A stretch of 51,675 nt of DNA from Eubacteriales Family XIII. Incertae Sedis bacterium (lineage in GTDB: Bacteria; Bacillota; Clostridia; Peptostreptococcales; Anaerovoracaceae). The DNA lies in contig JAISJT010000051.1 of the NCBI GenBank assembly GCA_031261395.1, positions 1 to 51,675 of the forward strand, in the 5' to 3' direction. The position numbers and the translations under genes are program-made. Below the pieces are notes generated by a model, which saw nothing but the letters and a program-made list of their open reading frames with translations, was not told the origin of the DNA and searched no databases. This document shows positions 35,952 to 45,835 of the stretch, piece after piece. Every line of letters begins with the position of its first letter. Within the stretch, counting starts at the first letter, position 1.

Positions 35952-38900
35952 TTATTCTGCAGCTGCTTGCATGTAATTCTTCTCATCCCCATCGCCGCTT
36001 GCTCTCGATTTTCTGTTTCTGTAAACAGCGAACGATGCGAGTTGTACGATGAATACGATACCAACATATGTTGTCGATTTGTTGAACCAAACCACCGGAA
36101 GACTCATATCATCCAGAATGATCCATACAATCAGCGTCGCGCCCCCAAGAATAATCGTCAGCGCCTTGAAGATGTTCTCTGCACCATATGATTTCAAATC
36201 ATCCCTGCGTCCGCGATTCATGACAATTCCGATGATCAGCAAGACGGAAACGAGAAACGCGATCAGGGAGAGCAGCAGGGAGATCAGGCTCCATGCGCCC
36301 TGACCAATGAAGTTTCCGAGCGGTACATTTCCGCTTGTCAGGTCATTGAAGATATTGCCGGTCTGCGCTTCCAGTTTGATCTCCGCCTCGGGAGGGAATC
36401 CTGATTCGGCACGTGGCAGTGTAGGCTCCGCAATGTCTGTCTCTGTCGCAGTAGATGGATCTGCGTTAACGGTCTGCTCGGGCGGAGGCGCCACGGTAGT
36501 CGCGGGAGGCTGAGTGATCTCAGGCGGATCCGCCGGTGTATCCTCAGGCGGATTCGCGGGCGGTCTTGGCGGCGCAGGCGGTTCATTGCCGCCTCCGCTA
36601 TTATAAGTCCACTGAGCGAAGAACGTCACATTCGCTGTGATATTGCTATAGGATGATCCTTCCGCATAGCCTATACCCGAACCATCAAACTTCGTATTCC
36701 AGCCGCCGAAAGTATAGCCATCCTTTGTCAGAGTGCCGGCGCCGAGAACCGTTACCGCACTTCCTTTGTAATACGAATTGCTTCCGGAAGGCGCATTGCC
36801 CGCATTGTCTGCAGGAGCAGAGCCGCCCGTATTGCCGTTGCCGTCGTAGGTCACTGTGTATTTGGGGGTTATGACGGTTTCGTCATCTCCGTTATAAATC
36901 CACCGTGCAAAGAACGTAACATTCGCTCTGATATTGCTATAGGATGAGCTGGCCGCATAGCCGATACCCGAACCATCAGCCTTGGTATTCCAGCCGCCGA
37001 AAGTATAGCCTCCCTTGGTCAGTGTGCCGGCGCCGAGAACCGTGACCGCACTTCCTTTGTAATACGAATTGCTTCCGGAAGGCGCATTGCCGCCTTTATC
37101 TGAAGGAACAGTACCACCCGTGTTGCCATTGCCGTCGTATGTCACGGTGTATTTTGGGAGTACGACCGTGCCGCCGCCACCGCCTTCGCCGTCACCGCCG
37201 CTGCCGTCCGAAACGGTGACGTTGTTGGTGAAGGAACCGGCTGTGTCCGGGGCTTTATCGGTATAGGTAAGCGTGATCTCTGCGTCCGCAGCAAGCGTGT
37301 CTATCGTAACGATGTGATCTGTTACGTGGATATTTCCCGTCCCGGCAGTCGTGAACTGACCCGTGCCGCTGCCGATACCATTGTCGGTGACTGTGATGGC
37401 ATTCTTCACGCCACTCGTGATGTTCTTCACTTTGATCGTGAAGGTCAAATCTTCTCCCGGCGCATACGCAGCCTTGGGATTGTTGATCGTCTTCGTCACT
37501 TTGTAGTCATCAACGTCATCTTCGACAACAAAATGCGCAATCACGAATACATTCGGCGCCGCAGTGACTTTAAAGCGAATATTGTATGTCCCCGTGATAT
37601 CCTTATCAAAACCGCCTGTTGAATCTACCGTGACAGCTGCGCCGGGTGCGGCATAGGGGCCGGGATTTTGCCATGCGTGTGCAAGGGCCGCATCGATGAA
37701 ATCCTGGTCATTCACAGGCGCGTTTGCAGCGCCCTTTGTGAATGTAGCATCGTTTGCGGCAATACTGTATTCGTCGCTTGCGTTCGTATTATCTGCGGGA
37801 GTAATAATAAATTGAGTCGTCGATGATTCATCATGGCCTGCAATGCCAAGTTCATAGGCTACCGTCAGTGTGAACTCAACCGAATCAGGGTCGATGTTCA
37901 TGCTGAGCGCCTCGTTGATCAAATCATTGATATCATTCGTGATTTGAGCGGCAAGGGCATTGATGTCTACAACAATATCTTCAAAAGATGCTCCGTTTTT
38001 TGTAGCCTGCGCATGCCCGGCCAGAACCAAGGCCTCAATAATTGCGTCTTCGTTCCCAAACAGCGCCATAAGGTCAACAAAATCTTCAAAGCTTAGTTGT
38101 ACTACCGGGTCAGAAGTGATTTGATACGCATCCCGCAACTTGTAAGTTACCGTTGCAAGCGTACTTTCAGCCCCTGGATAAGCCTCTGCCTCTGTCCAGT
38201 AATCTTGCGGATCAGGCCCGAGTGCGGTTTGAGACAAAACCCCGTACGCTAATGTAAGCGTATCGCCTTCGTTTGCGAATTGCACACTACTACCGCTTTT
38301 GTTGATACCGCTACCATTGCCGTAGGCATCCAATTCGCCAACCGGCCTATAGGTATAGTCGAAAACAGTGTGTTCTGAGCCCGACGGACCGGTCGTATAC
38401 ATGCTGTTTACAAGCGGTATATTTACTCCGTTTTCCCAGGCGCGCACATTTGCAAGTCCCATGAGATACTGATATTTTGAACCCGGATGCTGATCTGCAT
38501 TTTGCGCTGCATCAACAGCGTCCGCCCACTCAGCCGGCGTCAGATAGATAGGCGAGTCATCGGCAACGATAGTGTATCCGCTGCTAAAGCCTACAACAAG
38601 GCTGTCGGTGACGATAAACCATGAATCTACAGCAAGCCCTTCCGCCGGAACGCTAAAGTTCACTTTGTAAGAACCCTCAGCCGCCGCAAAGGCCGCGCCG
38701 CCATCGCCATCATAGTCAACTTCGATAATTCCGGGAGCAACAGGTACCAAAATACCACTACCCACAGAACTCTCAACATATGCGCGAGCATTGGCCGCAT
38801 CAATAAAGGCCAGGTCAATAGCGTCCTGACCGCCAGCGCATAGAAGCGCGTCCGCCTCGTCAATGCTGAGAATAACCGGCGAATTTGCATACGCGCCTGC

Positions 38901-41027
38901 ATCGATCACGTTCAGCGTGTATACAAGCGAAGTAATATTGTTGTTCGCGATCATTTTCGGAAGCATACTGCCGGCGATGCTGAAGTTGATAGCATGAACG
39001 CCGGCGGTAGTGCACGCCGCAGCGAGCGTCGGATCATCGACCGCCGTCAATGGATGCACCACGGTAACGGGCGCCAGCCATTCCGGTCTTTGTCCGTCGT
39101 TCGTATCAGGATCCGTTCCTGCCGTGAACATCGCATTGTAGTCCAGCCCTGTGTGAGTCTGTAGCACTACCGGACTCGGCGGAAGCATATTGATTGTCGT
39201 TTCTCCGCTGTTTGCGCTGAGTGAGAAATAGACGATGGGATTTTGATTGAAAAAGACGCCGCCGGGCTCGAGAACATCTTCTGTATAGTTGTTCGGATTG
39301 TAAACTAATGGTATTCCATAGAATGCAATGTCTTCTACGGAACAATTCAGATAGACAGCATACGCTTGCTTTACTTCATCGCTCAACCCATTGAGCATCT
39401 GTTGTACATCATCAAATATTTCCTGAAAATCGCAGCCGTAGTAAGCGCCCTGCGGATAGCCGCCGCGCAAATCTAACGCATTGCTCCAAAAGGCGCCCGC
39501 TCCATATGCAGCAGATGATGCAAAATCAACATCTTCGAGCAGTATGCACATACCAAAAGCGCCTGTTCCGATACTTGTAGTATTACGAAGGTCTGCCGCC
39601 TTAAGACTTCTGCACGCATAAAAAGCAAACAAGCCTATCGTCTCAAGCTTGCTCGTATCTACATTGGCAAGGTTAAAACAACCGCTAAATACACTCTCAG
39701 GGATATCGGTAAGTGTTCCTAAATTCGCAGTTGTAAGGCTTTGGCAATTTGTAAATGCGCTTTTCCCAATTGACGCAGCATTTGAAAGGTCAATTGTTTC
39801 AAGACTGCCACACTCAGAAAACGCACCTTCTCCGATTGTCAATGCATGCTCAAGATTTATTTCTTTAAGATTTCCGCAGTTCTGAAATGCCTGTTGCCCA
39901 ACTGCATACAAATTATTACTATTAATATTCACTGTTACCAAACTGGTATTATCTCCGAATGCACGCTCACCGATTGACTGGACATCGGTAAAATCCGCTC
40001 CGATAAGATTAGAGCATCTGAAAAATGATAGTTCATCAAGTATCGTGACGCTTGTCAGGTCAACATTCGTAAGTTCGGTACACTCGCGAAACGCACTGTT
40101 GCCAATTTCCGTTATGCTATCAAGATTAATATTGGTCAGTGCAGAAAGCTTGGCGAACGCTTGCTCGCCAATGATGGTGGTACTGGAACCGAGTATTACG
40201 GTTTCCAGTTTTTTTGGCCTGTGGTTGGCAAAGAGAAAAACACTAGAATTGCCGAAAGCTCCATCCGGAATTTCCAAATTGATGATCCCTGACAAATCGA
40301 GTGTTACAATATTTTCCAAACCGGGTTCAGATGCATGCACAGGGTAAGGGGAATAACCAATCAGCTTCCAGTCGCTATTGAAAATATAGCTATACCCTTT
40401 ATACGGATCGGTGTCAAAACGATAAGAGTCGGCGGAACATAGTTCACCGTTTAATGCGAGTTTTGAAATATCATCAAAACTAAAGGTTTCGGTATAGGCA
40501 GTGTTGAAGTCCGTGAGAGCATCGTATAGTTTGTCAAACAGACCATAATTTTGACCCGTAAGCCCTGTCACGACCACATCCAGAGTCCCGTCAGAAAGCA
40601 GCGTGATCGTTACACCGCCGTAGGTATGGGATGTACCCACCGGCGCCTCCAATATTTCCAATGACTCCTCATCCTCTTCCGGAGACTCCGGGACAACAGC
40701 CTCTTCATCCGGTACTTCGGAAAGAATCATGTCCACGTCTGCATCCACATCCACGTCCGAATCCACGTCCGCATCCGAATCCACGTCCGCATCCGAATCC
40801 ATGTCCGCATCCACACCTTCTTCTTCTGGCGGATCAAGATCAACGGGCAGGTCAATGTCTGCAGAAGTCTCATCCTCTTCAGAAGCGGCGGCACCCACCC
40901 CCATGGAATTATCTTCCATCTCCTGATCGCTTGCCGCGCTTGCCGGCACCGAATACAGAACCATCATCATCGCGGCCATAATGATCGCAATTATTCTGCT
41001 CTTCATAGTTGTACGCTTACTTTTCAT
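35952..41027 (-). CDS. Large BspA-like leucine-rich-repeat surface protein with InlB B-repeat (Flg_new) pair and C-terminal TM segments
   Basis: Signal peptide MKSRIIAIIMAAMMMVLYSVPASAA; LRR_5 repeats (IGEQAFAKLSALTNINLDSITEIGNSAFRECTELTNVDL...); two YTVTYDGNGNTGG...GYTFGGWNTK...ITANVTFFAQW units; DUF11-like VTDNGIG segment; C-terminal hydrophobic helices. Confidence 0.93.
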   Translation of the reverse strand: MKSKRTTMKSRIIAIIMAAMMMVLYSVPASAASDQEMEDNSMGVGAAASEEDETSADIDLPVDLDPPEEEGVDADMDSDADVDSDADVDSDVDVDADVDMILSEVPDEEAVVPESPEEDEESLEILEAPVGTSHTYGGVTITLLSDGTLDVVVTGLTGQNYGLFDKLYDALTDFNTAYTETFSFDDISKLALNGELCSADSYRFDTDPYKGYSYIFNSDWKLIGYSPYPVHASEPGLENIVTLDLSGIINLEIPDGAFGNSSVFLFANHRPKKLETVILGSSTTIIGEQAFAKLSALTNINLDSITEIGNSAFRECTELTNVDLTSVTILDELSFFRCSNLIGADFTDVQSIGERAFGDNTSLVTVNINSNNLYAVGQQAFQNCGNLKEINLEHALTIGEGAFSECGSLETIDLSNAASIGKSAFTNCQSLTTANLGTLTDIPESVFSGCFNLANVDTSKLETIGLFAFYACRSLKAADLRNTTSIGTGAFGMCILLEDVDFASSAAYGAGAFWSNALDLRGGYPQGAYYGCDFQEIFDDVQQMLNGLSDEVKQAYAVYLNCSVEDIAFYGIPLVYNPNNYTEDVLEPGGVFFNQNPIVYFSLSANSGETTINMLPPSPVVLQTHTGLDYNAMFTAGTDPDTNDGQRPEWLAPVTVVHPLTAVDDPTLAAACTTAGVHAINFSIAGSMLPKMIANNNITSLVYTLNVIDAGAYANSPVILSIDEADALLCAGGQDAIDLAFIDAANARAYVESSVGSGILVPVAPGIIEVDYDGDGGAAFAAAEGSYKVNFSVPAEGLAVDSWFIVTDSLVVGFSSGYTIVADDSPIYLTPAEWADAVDAAQNADQHPGSKYQYLMGLANVRAWENGVNIPLVNSMYTTGPSGSEHTVFDYTYRPVGELDAYGNGSGINKSGSSVQFANEGDTLTLAYGVLSQTALGPDPQDYWTEAEAYPGAESTLATVTYKLRDAYQITSDPVVQLSFEDFVDLMALFGNEDAIIEALVLAGHAQATKNGASFEDIVVDINALAAQITNDINDLINEALSMNIDPDSVEFTLTVAYELGIAGHDESSTTQFIITPADNTNASDEYSIAANDATFTKGAANAPVNDQDFIDAALAHAWQNPGPYAAPGAAVTVDSTGGFDKDITGTYNIRFKVTAAPNVFVIAHFVVEDDVDDYKVTKTINNPKAAYAPGEDLTFTIKVKNITSGVKNAITVTDNGIGSGTGQFTTAGTGNIHVTDHIVTIDTLAADAEITLTYTDKAPDTAGSFTNNVTVSDGSGGDGEGGGGGTVVLPKYTVTYDGNGNTGGTVPSDKGGNAPSGSNSYYKGSAVTVLGAGTLTKGGYTFGGWNTKADGSGIGYAASSSYSNIRANVTFFARWIYNGDDETVITPKYTVTYDGNGNTGGSAPADNAGNAPSGSNSYYKGSAVTVLGAGTLTKDGYTFGGWNTKFDGSGIGYAEGSSYSNITANVTFFAQWTYNSGGGNEPPAPPRPPANPPEDTPADPPEITQPPATTVAPPPEQTVNADPSTATETDIAEPTLPRAESGFPPEAEIKLEAQTGNIFNDLTSGNVPLGNFIGQGAWSLISLLLSLIAFLVSVLLIIGIVMNRGRRDDLKSYGAENIFKALTIILGGATLIVWIILDDMSLPVVWFNKSTTYVGIVFIVQLASFAVYRNRKSRASGDGDEKNYMQAAAE
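36601..37160 (-). repeat. Two near-identical ~270-nt InlB/Flg_new-type repeats in the surface-protein CDS
   Basis: NAPSGSNSYYKGSAVTVLGAGTLTK(G/D)GYTFGGWNTK present in both copies. Confidence 0.85.
40741..40812 (-). repeat. 18-nt tandem repeat encoding acidic DADVDS motif in the surface-protein N-terminus
   Basis: GAATCCA(C/T)GTCCGCATCC at 40759, 40777, 40795, plus a diverged unit at 40741. Confidence 0.9.
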
Positions 41028-41282
41028 AGTTACCCCCCGATTGAGTTTCTACAATGTTTTACGAATGATAGCGTCATATGAAACGCCGGAACCAACGTAA
41101 AACTACGCTTTTATTTGTTCTAAAACTTTAGAAGAGATGAGTGGACAGTTTACTGCCTCGCCGGTATTTTTTTATTCAAGTTCGATTCTCCCAAAATATT
41201 CATGCCTTTGCGTTACAAAATATATACCACGATAATCAGGATGTTAAACATAACTTTTTTGATTTTTTCGGGACTTTTCGTA

Positions 41283-42446
41283 TTATATGGCGTCGCCCTT
41301 GAAGTTCCCTATTGTGATACTTCTTGTCATGCTGATGAAGTTGCCGTCCTTGTCGTAGAGACTGCAAAGCACGATGTATTTTCCGTCCTGGTCGTTTTCG
41401 GACAGGGCGCGAATCGCTTGTGAAATTTCTGCGCCGCTTCCGGAGGCGAATGCGATACCATCTTCCGTTTTAAGTTCCCACGAGAGCGATGTATCGCCAT
41501 CTTCCAGTCCGTTAATCGTGACTGCCACAGGATTGATATGTCCGCAGTCACAATCATTACCTGCAAAAATAATCGTCCGGCCGCTTTGCGCACCGGCCGT
41601 GACAGTGGCGGTCGGTGCGTCATCGTGCATCCTGTCATATTGAACTACCGAGTACACAATGCCCGAAAAGGCGGCAACCGTCGCCACGACCGCGACTGCG
41701 ATTTTGAGCGCAACAGCAGACCCAACAACCGCCGCCGGATAGGTAATCATCTTGATTTGCGCGGTCCATTTTGACTCTACTGACGCCATCTGAGCGTCAG
41801 TGATCCGCTTTGCCGCCTGGTCTTTGAGCATGCGTCCCATCACAGTTGACGTTGAAGAGGAAGCTGTTGCTGCAACCGACATATTCAGTTTGTCTTTTAT
41901 CATCTTTCGCGCCTTCATCAAATTGGTTGAAACGGTCTTTACCGATGTACCTGTAATTTCTGCAATTTCCTTGTAACTCAAATCTTCATAGTAGTACTGA
42001 AGGATTGTTTCGCGTCTTTTTTCCGGAAGCCCGAGTATTATCTCGTAGAGCCGATCACTCATCGCTTCATCTTCCGCATACGCTTCCGGCAAAAACTCTC
42101 TGTTTTCTTCGACGAGTACAATCGACTCATCATCGATATCTTCATCTCCTTCATACTTGGTGCGCCTCCGCAGTATCTCGATGCACCGGCTCCGTACTAT
42201 CGTTTCAATCCATGCGCTTACCGCCTCGGGACTTTTCAGTTCGTTGATGCTGCGATACATCGTGATGATGGTTTCCTGTGCCGCATCTTCTGCATCGGCA
42301 TTGCTGCCAAGCATCGTATAAGCGGTGAACAGGATACTGCGCTGTTTCCTGCGGCAAAGTTCTTCAAATGCCGCACGGTCACCGCGCTTGGCTTTTCGGG
42401 CCAGCGCTACGATTTCCGATTTGTGCTCTGATTTCCTCTGCATCAA
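41283..42446 (-). CDS. Sigma-70 family (ECF-like) RNA polymerase sigma factor with C-terminal TM segment and extracytoplasmic domain
   Basis: Region 2 RAAFEELCRRKQRSILFTAYTMLGSNADAEDAAQETIITMYRSINEL; region 4 LPEKRRETILQYYYEDLSYKEIAEITGTSVKTVSTNLMKARKMIK; then hydrophobic AAVVGSAVALKIAVAVVATVAAFSGIVYSV and ~120 aa C-terminal domain. Confidence 0.87.
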   Translation of the reverse strand: MMQRKSEHKSEIVALARKAKRGDRAAFEELCRRKQRSILFTAYTMLGSNADAEDAAQETIITMYRSINELKSPEAVSAWIETIVRSRCIEILRRRTKYEGDEDIDDESIVLVEENREFLPEAYAEDEAMSDRLYEIILGLPEKRRETILQYYYEDLSYKEIAEITGTSVKTVSTNLMKARKMIKDKLNMSVAATASSSTSTVMGRMLKDQAAKRITDAQMASVESKWTAQIKMITYPAAVVGSAVALKIAVAVVATVAAFSGIVYSVVQYDRMHDDAPTATVTAGAQSGRTIIFAGNDCDCGHINPVAVTINGLEDGDTSLSWELKTEDGIAFASGSGAEISQAIRALSENDQDGKYIVLCSLYDKDGNFISMTRSITIGNFKGDAI

Positions 42447-42579
42447 TGCTCACATCCTATATGACGTAAAATATGACAAACATACTGCCTCGCAATAAAA
42501 TCACGTCTCTTCTTCTAAAGATAGTATAATCCAAAGAGAATATTATTTGTTACAGTGGCGTCAAAGTATCGAGGTATCA

Positions 42580-43767
42580 ATGAAGTCGAAAAGTACAAAT
42601 CGGATCGGTCTGTTTTATGCTGTCGTGTTTTTGTTTTGGTTTGGGCAGTTCATTTATGTTCCCTTTCTTTCTCCCTATATGCGGGTGGCGGGTATCTCCG
42701 GGACTATGATCGGCGTCATTGCGGGGGCCTACGGACTCACGCAAATGATGCTTCGCATTCCGCTCAGTATCGGCGGCTGGAAAAGCGGCAGTCACAAAGT
42801 CATCATCGGCAGCGGATTGGCGGCGCTTTTTCTTTCCTGCATGTTCCCGTTGTTTTCCGAATCATGGATCGCCTTTCTGCTGGTCCGGGCGCTTTCCGGC
42901 GTTGCTTCGGCTTCATGGATATCCTATTCATCCTACGTCCTTGAGGGCGCAGGCAGCGAGGCCAACAAACGGATGGGGTATCTGATGACCGTGAATACCG
43001 GCGGCATCTGCGCCTCGCAGCTACTCGGGACGCTGATCTACGGACATGTCGGGCTGCGTATGATGTTTGTTATCGGCATGGCTTCCGCTGCGTTGGCGCT
43101 CGTTCTTTTCGCCATGCTGCCAATGAAAAGCGCCGTGCCGGCAGGAGAAAGACGCATTATGGAAAAAGGTGCCTACCGCGCCGTCCTCACAAACAAGAAT
43201 CTCTGGCTCTGCGCCCTGCTCATGGCCGTTGGCCAGCTGCTCCATTTTTCGACAAGTCTGTCCTTTTCCGGGGTCTATGCTCAGGAAGCGCTCGGGGCTT
43301 CGCCTTTCCAGCTCGGATTGGTCGTGCTCGTCGGACAGCTCGCAACGATGGCCATATCAATATCCTTCGGCAAACTCGAACGCCGGGGGCTGACCGAACG
43401 CTTTGCCCTCACTTTCGGGTTTTTGTTGTTTGCCGCCTATGCCTTTATCGCGCCAAGTTTGACGTCCGCTACCCCCTTGATCATCGCACAGGTCATCGCA
43501 GGCACAGCAGGATCACTGACAGGCATCATCCTCTTTGCCAACGCCGGACGTGATTTTTCGGACGATCAGCAAATCCTCGCCATGGGGCTTTTTCAGACCA
43601 TCTACAGTATCGGCATCACGGGCGGGCCTATCCTCACCGGCGCCGTACTTGATCTCGCGAAGGCAAATTATGGGCCGCCGTTCTATGTCCTTGGATGTTT
43701 CGGGATCCTCGGGGCAGTCATCGGCGCGGCTTGTTATCGCTCAAAAGTCAGAGGAGGCGTGAATTGA
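42580..43767 (+). CDS. MFS transporter
   Basis: 12-TM-like; GVIAGAYGLTQMMLRIPLSIGGWKSGSHKVIIGSGLAALFLSCMF; SD gaggt before ATG 42580. Confidence 0.9.
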   Translation: MKSKSTNRIGLFYAVVFLFWFGQFIYVPFLSPYMRVAGISGTMIGVIAGAYGLTQMMLRIPLSIGGWKSGSHKVIIGSGLAALFLSCMFPLFSESWIAFLLVRALSGVASASWISYSSYVLEGAGSEANKRMGYLMTVNTGGICASQLLGTLIYGHVGLRMMFVIGMASAALALVLFAMLPMKSAVPAGERRIMEKGAYRAVLTNKNLWLCALLMAVGQLLHFSTSLSFSGVYAQEALGASPFQLGLVVLVGQLATMAISISFGKLERRGLTERFALTFGFLLFAAYAFIAPSLTSATPLIIAQVIAGTAGSLTGIILFANAGRDFSDDQQILAMGLFQTIYSIGITGGPILTGAVLDLAKANYGPPFYVLGCFGILGAVIGAACYRSKVRGGVN

Positions 43768-44540
43768 CATCATCGGCTCTGACCTCGCGCAAGGTCATCA
43801 CCTATTGTGCCGCCGGTTTGATTGCAGGTTTTCTTTCCGGATTTTTCGGCATTGGCGGAGGCACGATCATCGTGCCGCTCCTCGTCCTGTGCGGCTTCAC
43901 TCAAAGATCTGCGGCAGCGACTTCACTTGTCGCCATCCTGCCGTCAGCCGTGGTCGGCGTCATTGCCTACCTGCTCAGCGGCGCGGTACACTATCCGGCG
44001 GCGATTCTGCTTGCCTGCGGCATCATCGCCGGCGCACAGATCGGGACCAAACTGCTCGTCATACTGCCGGAAAAAACGCTCAGATGGGCCTTTGTCATCT
44101 GCCTCGCCGTCATGGGCGCTCAGCAATTCATCATTGAGCCGGGCCGCGGTACCGCCTTCACATTGACGCCGGGGCTTGGCGCCGGGCTTGTACTGCTCGG
44201 CGTATTGACAGGCATCCTTTCCGGCCTGCTCGGCATTGGCGGCGGCATCATCGTAGTGCCTTGTCTGACCACGCTCTTCCACGTCTCGGATCTCACCGCG
44301 CGCGGGACGTCACTCCTCATGATGATCCCCGGCACGATCTCCGGCACAGTGCGCAACAAAAAGAACAACCTGACCGATATCCGTGTCGGCGCTATCATCG
44401 GCGTCTGCGCCTGCCTGACCACCACCTTCGGAAAACTTGCCGTAGAGCATACTTCGCCGAAGACGGCCGCCGTGCTTTTCGGTGTATATATCTGCATCCT
44501 GATCATACGGTCTGTCGCAGTAGCGTTAAAGAAAGACTGA
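43764..44540 (+). CDS. TSUP (TauE/SafE) family membrane permease
   Basis: GLIAGFLSGFFGIGGGTIIVPLLVLCGFTQRSAAATSLVAILPSAVVG and internal repeat GILSGLLGIGGGIIVVPCLTTLFHVSDLTARGTSLLMMIPGTISG; TTG start overlaps MFS stop. Confidence 0.93.
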   Translation: MTSSALTSRKVITYCAAGLIAGFLSGFFGIGGGTIIVPLLVLCGFTQRSAAATSLVAILPSAVVGVIAYLLSGAVHYPAAILLACGIIAGAQIGTKLLVILPEKTLRWAFVICLAVMGAQQFIIEPGRGTAFTLTPGLGAGLVLLGVLTGILSGLLGIGGGIIVVPCLTTLFHVSDLTARGTSLLMMIPGTISGTVRNKKNNLTDIRVGAIIGVCACLTTTFGKLAVEHTSPKTAAVLFGVYICILIIRSVAVALKKD

Positions 44541-44611
44541 CTCCTTTTTTGTGTGCGTGTATTACGAAGCGCCTCCGTGTTATAATTTGCGCGGAACAGG
44601 AGGACACTGCA

Positions 44612-45769
44612 ATGACATTTTCTTTTACTTCAAAGCCGCCGATTCTTTTTGGAGAAGGCGTCGTCAGCGAAACCGGCGAACGTGCGAAAGCTTTCGGGTG
44701 GGCAAATCCCATTCTCATCTACGACAAGGGCGTCAAGAACGCAGGCATCACTGACAAAGTGACGGCGAGCCTCACGGCAGCCGGATTGAGCTATAGCGAA
44801 TTTGACGGAGTCCTTCCCGATGCGCCTGACACTGTCATCGAAGCGGCGGCGCAGTTTGCCCGGGAATCCGGGGCTGACGGCGTGATTGCTATCGGCGGCG
44901 GCAGCAGCCTTGACATCGGAAAATGCGTCAGTATCTTGCTGACAAATCCATCGCCAATCAGCAGCTACTGGGGACCGCGCGACGATCTGGCGCCCGTACC
45001 GGGTACGATCCTTATCCCGACGACGGCAGGCACGGGCAGCGAAGTGTCCGATACGGCGATCATCCTGAATACCGAACTCGGCGTCAAGGTGGGCGTCATG
45101 GGGGAACACAGCAAGGCCAAATTGGCCCTGGTGGATCCCGAACTGACCTTCGGACTCCCGCCCGCTTTTGCCGCACAGGCGGCAATCGACGCCTTCACAC
45201 ATGGCTTTGAAGCCTACACGGGGACCGGTCACAACCCGATCTCCGACCTGTACTGCGAAAAAACCATGGCTCTCGTCGTAGGCAATCTGCTCCCTGCTCT
45301 TGCCGATCCCGGCAACACAATTGCGAAAACGAACCTGAGCCTCGCGGCCACACTTGGCGGCATTTCTTTTGGCGATTCCATGGTTCACCTCGGCCATAAT
45401 ATAGGACAAAATGTCGCGGCGCTCTCGCATATGGCGCACGGAACCAGCTGTGCCCTCGGCGTGCTTGCCATCATCGAATACCTTGCGGACGCCGTCCCCG
45501 ACAGACTGCGCTTTGTCGCTTCGCTCTTTGGCGTCACCGTCTCGGACGGTCTAAACGACGCCGAACTGGGCCGCGAACTTGCGCGTCGTTACAAGGTATT
45601 TTGCCAAAATGCGGGCGTTCCGACGAGCCTTTCCGAGGCCGGCGTGCCGGAAGACGTACTTCCGCAAGCGGCCGCAGCGATCGAGGCAGACCCCATCCTG
45701 CAGCTCGCAACGCCCAAACGCTTGGACGCCAAAACCGCACTCGAACTGCTGAAAAAAATATACGTATAG
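44612..45769 (+). CDS. Iron-containing alcohol dehydrogenase
   Basis: FGEGVVSETGERAKAFGWANPILIYDKGV...GADGVIAIGGGSSLDIGK...IPTTAGTGSEVSDTAII...AAIDAFTHGFEAYTG...MVHLGHNIGQNVAALSHMAHGTSCAL; SD AGGAGG. Confidence 0.95.
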   Translation: MTFSFTSKPPILFGEGVVSETGERAKAFGWANPILIYDKGVKNAGITDKVTASLTAAGLSYSEFDGVLPDAPDTVIEAAAQFARESGADGVIAIGGGSSLDIGKCVSILLTNPSPISSYWGPRDDLAPVPGTILIPTTAGTGSEVSDTAIILNTELGVKVGVMGEHSKAKLALVDPELTFGLPPAFAAQAAIDAFTHGFEAYTGTGHNPISDLYCEKTMALVVGNLLPALADPGNTIAKTNLSLAATLGGISFGDSMVHLGHNIGQNVAALSHMAHGTSCALGVLAIIEYLADAVPDRLRFVASLFGVTVSDGLNDAELGRELARRYKVFCQNAGVPTSLSEAGVPEDVLPQAAAAIEADPILQLATPKRLDAKTALELLKKIYV

Positions 45770-45835
45770 AGACAAAGACCCGTCCCAAAAATTGTAGAGG
45801 AACGGGAAGCGGATGAGGAGAAATACGAGGAGAAA

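Noticed and set aside
36601-37160. Possible recent mobile-element duplication
   Set aside because: The duplication is an internal protein-domain repeat (InlB/Flg_new-type) in the surface protein; no transposase or terminal inverted repeats.
40631-40981. 116-aa Pro/His-rich plus-strand ORF
   Set aside because: Antisense reading of the tandem acidic-repeat DNA in the surface-protein gene; low complexity only.
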